This document shows positions 55,256 to 64,000 of a stretch of 64,000 nucleotides of DNA, one piece after another (within the stretch, counting starts at the first letter, position 1; each line of letters starts with the position of its first letter). The notes below the pieces were generated by a model. The model was not told the DNA's origin. It did no database searches and saw only the letters and a program-made list of their open reading frames with translations. The DNA comes from Wurfbainia villosa (lineage: Eukaryota > Streptophyta > Magnoliopsida > Zingiberales > Zingiberaceae). The position numbers were made by a program, and so were the translations under genes. The stretch lies in the NCBI GenBank assembly GCA_025175895.1, contig CM045991.1, positions 74,759,174 to 74,823,173 on the forward strand. The letters are read 5' to 3'.

Positions 55256-57715
55256 TGTAAGATACCAGAAAATAAAATACATCTTGTTAATTAAGAAATT
55301 GACTTATAGAATTTTACAGGAAATTTTAGGAATTTTTATATATTTAAAATAGAATTTCTATGGGATTTCATGGGGATAAAGCAAATATGCTTTATGAAAG
55401 CCTATTTAGATGGAGTTAATAAGTGTTATTAATCTAATGTTGAAATACCTAATCCTAGGGTTAGCTAATAATCTTATTTCCCCGATTCTTTTATCCACGC
55501 ACCATCGCCATTCTCCCTTCCTCTGTTTCCTCGTGTGATTCTCTTCTTCGCCCGATCCCTAGCTTTTCCAATCGCTCTAGCTGCTGCACCGAGAGTGTTC
55601 CCTCTCCTCTTCCCCTCAAGCTTCGTCGGAGTGACTGGTCGACCGCCAGTCACTGCTTGGGGGTGATCCTCGCTAAAGTCAAGGAGGAGTCGATCCTCAC
55701 TGTGAGCAACACTTGCGAGTGGCTCCGTCGCCATTGATCCCCTGCAATCGACACCTTCGTCAAGATCCACACCTCTCCATTCAAGCATTGACTTTGCCTC
55801 TGCCACGAGCATCGACCCACAACCCCAGCGTCGCCTCTTCTGTGCACCATGACCGTCGAGCTAGCCTTGCGTGCGACATCCATCTCCCTTCTTCTTGTGA
55901 TCACAACAAGAAGCAAATCTGTTGTTGTCAGTTGTATTTGCTAACCAGTCAGCCTCCAACTTGTTGGCCCACATCTGCTCATCGTGGCCTGCCCCATCGC
56001 CGCCACTACGGTTAGCCTATGACCCCTATGGTTTTCGTGTGCGTGGCCAGCCATTGCTGATCAGCAATGATCGTTGACCGTCCACTAGAGCTTCTCACTC
56101 CCATCATCTATCCGCATTGGACTTTGGCTTGTGGAAGATGAGGAAGCTGTGGATGATTGAAACAAAGCTAGGTAAGTCAAGATTGAGGCAACGGTGGTAT
56201 GTTTTGGTTGTAGCTAATCTAATTTTTGTTTAATGGATAATGGTAGAATGAGTAATGGATAGTTCTTGATCATTACAAGGTACAGGAACTATTGGAATTG
56301 GGATCGGTTGCTCAGATTGTGGTTAAGTGATTTAGATTTGATATTATGATTTTGGGATCAGAAGCTTTAATGTGGAAGTTGGACTAGGTGACCTCTAAAT
56401 CTAGATGTATTATGCATGTTGCAGTTTAATCATTTATGGATTGATTAAATAGTATCGACAGAGGCTGTTCTTTGGTGGAGAGCCATTATATTTGAATGTT
56501 ACTTGCAGGACTGTGATTCAAGACTATCTTTTGGACGTGGGGATTTTCAGATAGTCTACATATCGGGTAGGTAATATTTCTACCCTTGTTAGGTAGTTGG
56601 TAATTTTAGTGCATGATATTTTATATTGATGACTTCATTACCTTGACTCCACACCTGTTCATCTATGCTTGATACTTAGTCATTGCACTTTGAGATACAC
56701 AGTTTCTTATGTTATATTTCATTCATTGTTGTTATGAATTACCAACGCTATGGTATATGGACCTATAGATGCTTAACTATATGTACGTAGCTGAGTATGG
56801 TTGTAGACTTGACTTGTGTCATCAGGATTAATCATCCGGGAGTGGGTGATGTCCTTAATGTAGAAGTTGATGGTCGTTTCATCTTCCTTTTTATTGTATA
56901 TCCACTAGGGATTATGTATCTGTGTATGGTTGTGTGGGTTGTCGATAGTGGGTTAGTATAGTATGGTTGATTATCGATAGTGGGTTGCTACGGACTGGAG
57001 GTCCTAGCAAGGTTGACTGTCATTTGTGTATGACTCTCTATTGGATAGAGAGTGTGTTGTGGATGTATGTATGTGTAGTTGCGATTCATCACATTTTACA
57101 TGCATGCTGGCGACTTGGTCTCCCCTGTGGTTGAGAGGGTCGCCAGTCATCCTACCTCCATGGTTACTCATTGTAATAGTAGTTGGGGTGAGGGCAGTGC
57201 ACCTATTGTGCCACACTTGACCACTATTGATGGTGGTAGCTGGAGTTACGTGCAGTTTGTCCTGAGTGTATAGCACTCGACGACTCATGGGTAGTGACAG
57301 TCGGAGTGGCCAACAACAAGGACCCTCATTGTGTAGCATATAGCTCTTTAGCTTATCGCTACTTATTCATACTGCCCACTCGACCATTCGAGAGTAGTGG
57401 TTGTTGTGGACAGTTGTCATGTTGTGCCACCTAAGCCACACTGGATCATGGTAGCGAGTGGGGTGAGCAACAATGATATATATATATATATATGTTTGTT
57501 ATGATGTTGCATTTGTTTGAGCTATACTTGTTGCATATGTTTGTAAATCATCTGGCATGCTATTGCATATTCTATACTATTGTGTGTGCAGTACAGTGTA
57601 CGAGTTGGATCAGACTATTGTACGCGTTTGATCAACGTTATGTTGTGGTATAAGATGTACCAGGTTAGTAATGTATTTGTTTACATGTTGATCATATACT
57701 GTGTGTTGATTACCA
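55256..57715 (+). repeat. F1 3' LTR, first part
   Basis: Starts TGTAAGATACCAG. From 56177 it matches the F1 5' LTR segments, and it shows uninterrupted sequence where those hold E2 and the G solo LTR. The GC-rich stretch 55470-56030 is non-coding LTR. A (TA)n run is at 57476-57495. Ends TACCA (57711-57715), the left duplication of H. Confidence 0.88.
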
Positions 57716-58215
57716 TGTTGATGCAGTGAGCATCACTCCTCAGTTTTGATGTATGAACTACAGTTAAGAGTTAGGATTCACTTGTGAACTAATATAAGTG
57801 TTAAGTGTGCAGGCTTAACAGAAAGTCCTAATAGGTCGTGTTGACCGAATACTAGGCATGCATCTTGACAGATCAGGAAGACCGAACACCAGGCATGAAG
57901 TCCAGACGGGTCGCATGGACCGGACATCTGGCATGAAGACCGATTGGGTCAAGAGACCGGACAATCAAGAAAGTCCAAATTTAGGTCGTGCAGACGGACA
58001 CCGGTGGAAGCCCCGTGGGTCAGATCGGATGTCAAGAATGGTAAGTCTGGCAGGTACGCCTCTAGTGAAAAGGTAAGATCAAGTCCTCTTTAGGGGGACA
58101 AAACTAGGCGTCAGTTCGACTAAAAGTCCGCGTGGGACTTAGTAGTCGAGATCGAGCAGTATTACTACTACTATCGTAATTCATATATCTTGTGCTAATC
58201 CTATTTTGCAGGGTC

Positions 58216-58420
58216 CAATCGACTGGATGAATTCGAGTCAACTGAAGTCCAGTCGACTGGAGATGTATCAGTCGACTGGAAACCTATTTGGCAGGATCAA
58301 CTTTTGATCAAACGGAGATTGTGTGATGCAGATAGAAAGGGCTTGAGTCGACTGAAGAGGAAAATTTCCCGATGCAGAGTCGAATGACGTGGAGTCGATT
58401 GAAGAGGATTCAGTCAACTG
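58216..58420. promoter_or_regulatory. CAGTCGACTG cluster in H 5' LTR
   Basis: Perfect copies at 58250 and 58269 (19 bp apart); variants CAATCGACTG, GAGTCAACTG, GAGTCGACTG (58345) and CAGTCAACTG surround them. The 3' LTR keeps more perfect copies (62747, 62781, 62800). Confidence 0.78.
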
Positions 58421-58491
58421 GAAGACCATGAATTCCATATCGACGGGCTGATGTGGAGTCGATCAAGGCATTCCACCAATCGATAAAGTTT

Positions 58492-58499
58492 ATAAAAGT
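58492..58499 (+). promoter_or_regulatory. TATA-like box of H 5' LTR
   Basis: TATAAAAG, also at 63045-63052 in the 3' LTR. Confidence 0.6.
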
Positions 58500-58993
58500 T
58501 GTGCTCGACCAGATCCAGACGTCGAAATCAAAATACATCGAAGTGCTGCCAAAATACTTGCTCGTCCACTATACTTTGATTCCACGACAAGACGATCCTC
58601 TGACACTCTGTGACTACCTCTACGATTATCAAGTGTCGGTATAAAGTCTTGTAATCTCTTTACTTTATTGTTTCGCTTGTATACTTAATTCTCTGAGTGG
58701 GTGGTTTGTCACCTAACTCTATTATTTGTAAAAAGTGAAACCCTCCAAAGTCGAGAGTTCTCGAATCAGAGGGTATTTAGTGAATTGCCCACCGAGGTAG
58801 CTCGTAGGAGAGCTACGGGCCTTGGAGTAGCAACCCAGTCAGGGTTGTGAACCAAGTAATCTGCCTGTGTTGATAATTTTCTTTAGATTCCGCTGCATAC
58901 TTTTATTAGAATAGAAAATTAGTCTAAATTGTTAACCACCGAGATTTACACCCCCCCCCCCTCGACCTCTCTCGCCTTACTCGATCATGCAAT

Positions 58994-59005
58994 TGGTATC
59001 AGAGC
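58994..59005 (+). other. H primer-binding site
   Basis: TGGTATCAGAGC, two bases after the LTR end. Confidence 0.9.
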
Positions 59006-59040
59006 AGGGGTGCTTCGAGTTGGTGAAACCACCATCATGA

Positions 59041-59515
59041 GCATTTAATTGCATTAGAATAATTTTTATTGCTTCAGATTAATTTTTATTACAGTAGATT
59101 AATATTAAAATTCATTAAATTCATTTTCTACATTTTTAATTTCATTAAATTCATTTTCTGTATATTAAAATTTCATTAAATTCATTTTCTACATATTTAA
59201 TTTCATTAAATTCATTTTCTGCATATTTAATTTCTTTAAATTCATTTTCTACATATTTAAATTTCATTAAATTCATCTTCTACTTATTAAAATTTATTAA
59301 ATTCATTTTTTGCATATTAAAATTCATTATATTCATTTTCTGCATTTTAAAATTCATTAAAGTCATTTTTGCATTTTAAAATTCATTAAATTCATTTTCT
59401 GCATATTAAAATTCATTAAATTCATTTTCAGCATATTTAAAATTCATTGAAATAATTTTCTACATATTAGATTTATTTCATTTAATTTAATATAGTTTTT
59501 AAGAAAGTATTTCAT
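59041..59515 (+). repeat. AT-rich tandem repeats in H leader
   Basis: About 14 degenerate units of roughly 30 bp: TTCATTAAATTCATTTTCTG followed by CATATTTAA-like sequence. It occupies the same place as the J array (between primer-binding site and gag) and shares the TTTTCTGCAT core. Confidence 0.85.
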
Positions 59516-59520
59516 TAATA

Positions 59521-60634
59521 ATGTCACACTTAGAGGGATACAACACCGTTCGCTCTCCTCTCTTCAACGGAGAGGACTTTTCCTACTGGAAAAGGCGAAT
59601 GGAGTATTATTTGAAGACCGACCTAGAGGTCTAATTTTCAATTAGGAATTCCAGTAGAAGTTGTTAGATCCGGAGAAATAGACCGCAAACTTTAGGAAAA
59701 AGGCTCAAGTTGATTACAAGGCTTTAAATACCTTGCAATGCGGACTTACAAATGAGGAGCTAAATCGAGTCGGGTCCATTCAAAATTCGAAACAGTTATG
59801 GGATAAATTAATTAATTTACATTAACAGGCTAACTTGAGTCCACCCGAGGATGGTTTAGTTTTGATGGCAGGAACAAACACAAAAGGAAAGAAATCCAAA
59901 TCAAGAAAGAGGAAAAGGAAGAAAGCATCTAAGGAGAAATTGGACAAGTCATCATCGGAAGTGTCGGACGCGGAAATATCAACAAATTGCTTCGTAGCAC
60001 TCGTGGCAGCGAACCAGTCCGAAGACGAGACAAACTCCGAGTATGAGTTTGAGTCCAAGAGAAGTCACGAATCTGCATGCATTTCTGAAGGTTCTGACGA
60101 GATAACCTCTCCTCTAGAAGATAAATTGTATAACATAATTGCATGCCTAAGTAGGAAACGAGTCAAGTCCAAGAATCGAGTCGACTTGCTTCTTGAAGAA
60201 GTTTAAGTACTTAAGGAGCAAGTCAACTCGAAGACTTTGACTTGCCAAATTAAGGATAGAGACTCAACTCGAGTTGCAAAGCTTGAGAAAGAGAACTCTA
60301 TCCTAAAAAGGGAAGTAGAAGATCTCACCGATCGCTTGGAAAGGTTTCACCGGGATCCAAGTATCTCAATATGATGCTTGGGTCTCAACGAGTCATGTAC
60401 AACAAGTCCGGACTCGGATATAAGGCTAAGGATACATATAGATCATACATGTCCTTGTTCAATAGAAATGCTAAGGATCGAGTCCAAGCTTGGGTTCCTA
60501 AGACTAGCTTAGTCAATCAAGTTGGACCAAACCAATTTTGGATTCCCAAAGAACAAGTTTACTTAATGAATAAGACCCAACAAAGCTACTATACAGGGGG
60601 AGCTAACTCGTTGATTATTTCCTTAATTAGATAA
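59521..60634 (+). pseudogene. H gag, decayed
   Basis: Starts MSHLEGYNTVRSPLFNGEDF at 59521, then YWKRRMEYYLKTDLEV and a stop near 59630. Most of the UBN2 domain and the zinc knuckle present in J are deleted: the sequence jumps from near the 'LWDKLI' region to the acidic/basic linker at 59830. 59835-60206 holds the Lys-rich and Ser/Glu-rich linker and ITSPLEDKLYNIIACLSRKR. A coiled-coil block follows after a stop at 60206. The last frame (60371-60634) has QAWVPKTSLVNQ and NQFWIPKEQVYL. No protease follows. Confidence 0.88.
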
Positions 60635-62232
60635 ATTCTTGCATGTTTTAGTTTACTTTACTTGCTTAATTTAGAATGAACTAGATAGGAAACAAAGTAG
60701 TTTAAACTTGAACAACCTAGTACTAAGACAAGTGAACTGATAGTAAGTTAGGGAAGCTCTTCGAAGTGCATGTCTAAGAAGTGAATGTTGCTCTGATAAC
60801 CAAGAAGGCCATGTGCCTCGACACGACCTGGTGCACTAAGTCGAGTGGAACTGACCAAAGCTAACTCACTAAGTCTTTAACTAGTTAGACCAAGGCTTAG
60901 TCCAAAGTGAATCAAGTACTTGATTCCTTCATTGACTTTGTTTGGAAGTGGTCGTTACTCCGATAACCAAGAAGGTCATGTGCCTCGCAATGATGTGGAA
61001 GTCAATGCTGGAAAAACCTACTTGACTAGCTCAAACCAAGCTTGAATCTAACACAAGTTTAAACACTTTGAAATTACTCATTAAACTTAATTAAGATTAA
61101 AAAAAATTCTCATCTCACAAAAACCATAGGAATAAGTGTATTGAAAACCTAGTTTGGGTGAGACGCTTTAGAACTTAATTAAGATTAATTAGTTTAATTA
61201 AACTTAACAACTTAACTTAACAACAACTTTAAACTTAACAACTAAACTTAACAACTTAACTAAAAAACCTAGCATAACCAATTTAATTGATTCAACTCTA
61301 ATCAACTAATTCAACCCCAATCAACATATTCAACTCAACTTTAATTCTAAGAGAATCAACATAATTAAGGGAGAGTTAAGATATATTATAATTCTAGGGG
61401 GAGTTAAACATTTAAAATTTTATTTTGAAAAGAAATTAAGTATAAGTATAACAATGTTACTTTAAGGGGGGAGATCAAGGGTCTTGGGGGAACCTAAAAT
61501 ATTGTGCTAAATTATGATATTCTCTAAAATTATGCTGGAATTGGATAAGAAGTATTCTTAAGGGGAGAAAATAATTAAGGAGAAGTTTCAAGATGTTAAT
61601 TAAGGGGGAGAAAAGCTTAAGCTTGAATGCTCTTTGAAAAGCTTAAATAGTTTCAAGTTTATTAGACTTAAATTAAGGGGGAGAAAAACTTACTTTGAAA
61701 GGATTAAGTCTTAAAAATCTTAAATATTTTTAAAATTTCTACTTAGGTTTTGATGTATGGAAAGAAAACAATTAAATATTGTAAAGCTTTATTCAAAGGG
61801 GAGTTTTGGAAAGTTTGAAAATTTTGAAAATAAAGTTTTTATTCAGGAGGAGTTTTGGAATTTTGAAAATTTTAAAAATAAAATTTTTATTCAGGGGGAG
61901 TTATGAAAAACTTTAAAAAATTTGAAAACTTTTAAATTTTTCAGAGAGAGTTTTGAAAAATTTTGAAAATTTTTGAAAATTTTTGAGAAACTCCAAACCT
62001 AACCCTTATTTTGATGTATGCCAAAGGGGGAGAGAAGAGATATAGTTTTAAAAAGAAATATAAAGTTAAGAGGATGCAAAATTTGAGAAGGACCTATGCA
62101 TTTCATACATGGTTAAATATATACATGACAAAAGTTGTTAGTTCATTTCTTATAAATGGCAAAATATGGAGATTGGTATTTGATTCTCCTAACTTTAATT
62201 AATGTGTTGTCATACATCAAAATGAGGGAGAT
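60635..62232 (+). other. H 3' non-coding region with repeated purine tracts
   Basis: About 1.6 kb without a gene. GGGGGAG-type purine runs occur near 61395, 61466, 61560, 61607, 61677, 61797, 61893 and 62027, and the true tract is at 62223-62232. AT-rich stretches at 61080-61330 are low complexity. Confidence 0.75.
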
Positions 62233-63534
62233 TATTGATGCAGTGAGCATCACTCCTCAGTTTTGATGTATGAACCACAGTTAAGAGTTAGGATTCACTT
62301 GTAAACTAATATAAGTGTTAAGTGTGCAGGCTTAATAGGAAGTCCTAGTAGGTTGTGTTGACTGGATACTAGGCACGCATCTTGACAGATCAGAAGGACT
62401 GGACACCATGCATGAAGTTCAAACGGGTCGTGTGGACCAGAGATCTGGCAAGAAGACTAGTTGGGTCAGAAGACCTGACAATCAGCAAAAAGTCCAGCTG
62501 GGTCAGGCAGACCGGACAGCTGGTGGAAGCCCTGGTGGGTCAGATCGGATGTCCAGAATGGTAAGTCCGACAGGTAGCCGGCAGGTAAGCCTCGAGTGAA
62601 GAGGTAAGTCGAGTCCTCTTTAGGGGGGACAAAGCTAGGTGTTGGTCCGACGAAAAGTCCGCGTGGGACTTAGTAGTCGAGATCGAGTAGTATTACTACT
62701 GCTATCGTAATTCATATATCTTGTGCTAATCCTGTTTTGCAGGGTCCAGTCGACTGGATGAATTCGAGTCGACTGAAGTCCAGTCGACTGGAGATGTATC
62801 AGTCGACTGGAAACCTATTTGGCAGGATCAGCTTGTGATCAAACAGAGATCGTGTGATGTAGATGGAAAGGGCTTGAGTTGACTGAAGAGGTTGAGTCGA
62901 TTGAAGAGGGAAAATTTTCCGATGCGGAGCCGAATGACGTGGAGTCGACTGAAGAGGATTCAGTTGACTGGAAGACCATGAATTCCATATCGACGGGCTG
63001 ATATGGAGTCAACTGGAAGTCATTCCAGTTGACTAGATAAAGTTTATAAAAGTTGTGCTCGACCAGATCCAGACATCGAAATCAAAATACGTCGAAGTGT
63101 TGCCAAAATACTTGCTCGTCCACTATACTTTGATTCCACGACAAGATGATCCTCTGACACTCTGTGACTACCTGTACGATTATCAAGTGTCGGTATAAAG
63201 TCTTGTAATCTCTTTACTTTATTATTTTGCTTGTATACATAATTCTACGAGTGGGTGGTTTGTCACCTAACTCTATTATTTGTAAAAAGTGAACCCCTCC
63301 AAAGTCGAGAGTTCTCGAATCGGAGGGTATTTGGTGAATTTCCCACCGAGGTAGCTCACGGGAGAGCTACGGGCCTTGGAGTAGCAACCCAGTCAAGGTT
63401 GTGAACCAAGTAATCTGCCTGTGTTGATAATTGTCTTTAGATTCCACTGCGTACTTTTATTAGAATAGAAAATTAGTCTAAATTGTTATCCACCGAGATT
63501 CACCCCCCCCTCTCTCGGCTTACTCGATCCTACA
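62233..63534 (+). repeat. H 3' LTR
   Basis: 1302 bp. Its start is TATTGATG where the 5' LTR has TGTTGATG; it ends CGATCCTACA. It is close in sequence to the 5' LTR, with better-kept palindromes. Confidence 0.88.
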
Positions 63535-63539
63535 TACCG

Positions 63540-64000
63540 GTGTAGTATTGTTCATACATGTTGTACGTGGTATATTGTCGTATACTGGTTCAGGTTGTAT
63601 AGGTCATGTCGTTGTAGACCTTTCAGGTATGTTAGTACAGTACTTTATGTACAGTTGATTAGTTGGTTTGTTTATGCACTGATTAGATTTATACTGATAG
63701 TTATTTGTTGATATTTGTATGTACACCTGTTGACCTTCGTATGTATACCTGTTGACCATTATATGTATACTTGTTGACCTCCCTATGTATACCTATTGAT
63801 TTCCATATGTTTACATGTGGTTCATGCATCTTCTTTTATATTACCGCTGAGTCTTGTACTCACCACCACAGACCCTAGGTTTTCTTGTCGCTCGCAATGC
63901 AGATAGAAGATTCCTTGGATGCTCGAAGCACCACCAACTGATCTCATCTCACCTTGAGTATTTAGATTGTAATACATATTGGCGTTGTATTACTTTGGAT
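63540..64000 (+). repeat. F1 3' LTR, second part (runs off the right edge)
   Basis: Continues 57715 and matches 26990-27460. It includes the 22-bp tandem repeat at 63711-63817. By comparison with the 5' LTR about 300 bp of LTR lie beyond the window. Confidence 0.88.

Larger units (their letters stand above)
57716..58991 (+). repeat. H 5' LTR
   Basis: 1276 bp, TGTTGATGCAGTG to CGATCATGCA. It holds the palindrome cluster 58216-58420 and a TATA-like box at 58492. A short AT-poor frame at 57858-58076 is not conserved in the 3' LTR. Confidence 0.88.
57716..63534 (+). mobile_element. H: gag-only Ty1/copia-like element, same family as J
   Basis: 5.8 kb, plus strand; flanks TACCA (57711-57715) and TACCG (63535-63539), one mismatch. 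LTRs are 57716-58991 and 62233-63534, primer-binding site 58994-59005, and purine tract GAGGGAGAT before the 3' LTR. It encodes only a decayed gag. The F1 5' LTR shows the empty site near 26990 (GATTATCAGTGTAG). Confidence 0.9.

Noticed and set aside
55474..56015. GC-rich open frames of 88-112 residues that could be a host gene exon
   Set aside because: They fall inside the F1 3' LTR between its start (55256) and the part matched in the 5' LTR; GC-rich stretches of this kind are usual in such LTRs and no domain is recognisable.
57476..57495. (TA)n run as a regulatory element
   Set aside because: Simple microsatellite within the F1 LTR; absent at the matching place in the 5' LTR.

Overview
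This window is plant nuclear DNA made almost entirely of nested retrotransposons; I see no host protein gene. The evidence for a plant is: Ty1/copia and Ty3/gypsy elements whose primer-binding sites match the 3' end of plant initiator-methionine tRNA (TGGTATCAGAGC and variants), copia Gag proteins of the plant UBN2/DUF4219 type, kilobase-long LTRs, and a tRNA-derived SINE. A large, repeat-rich angiosperm genome (perhaps a monocot) is an inference; the species cannot be read from the sequence.

The elements sort into families by their LTRs (labels A to K are mine). Left part, 1-11471: the edge of a minus-strand copia element (A1) sits in a fragment of a B-family LTR, which sits in a gypsy-like LTR fragment. 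These interrupt a minus-strand copia element (J). J's gag is split again by a gypsy solo LTR (K, 3867-8315), which itself contains a copia solo LTR (D1, 6305-7506) and a SINE (7689-7880). J's 5' LTR is split by E1 (11472-17498).

From about 17543 to beyond the right edge lies one very large, decayed Ty3/gypsy element (F1, plus strand). Its 5' LTR is cut by E2 (17668-23814), a G-family solo LTR (25172-26857) and a nearly complete 9.5 kb copia element (B, 27639-37175). Its gag/pol interior is cut by a three-level nest (A2 solo LTR containing D2 containing a truncated G-family copia element, 38406-46433) and by E3 (49134-55087). Its 3' LTR is cut by H (57716-63534). Most insertions carry a 5-bp target-site duplication (TSD) that I could match: CCCTT, GTTAG, GGGAT, GTTGT, ATCTG, TCTCC and TTTTA are exact; CAGTT/CAGTC, AGACA/AGACC and TACCA/TACCG have one mismatch.

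The most striking pattern is a 10-bp palindrome, CAGTCGACTG, repeated dozens of times. It is concentrated in the LTRs of several different copia families (D, E, H/J), always just upstream of the TATA-like box, with neighbouring copies usually 19-21 bp apart (about two helical turns). It looks like a phased regulatory array shared between otherwise different elements. D LTRs also carry a tandem array of stem-loops with paired base changes, and a related stem-loop occurs in E LTRs. The E and H/J families appear to encode only Gag and no protease or polymerase; E2 keeps a full 530-residue gag reading frame and is the only long intact non-pol frame here. The pol genes of B, the G-family element and F1 all carry stops or frameshifts.
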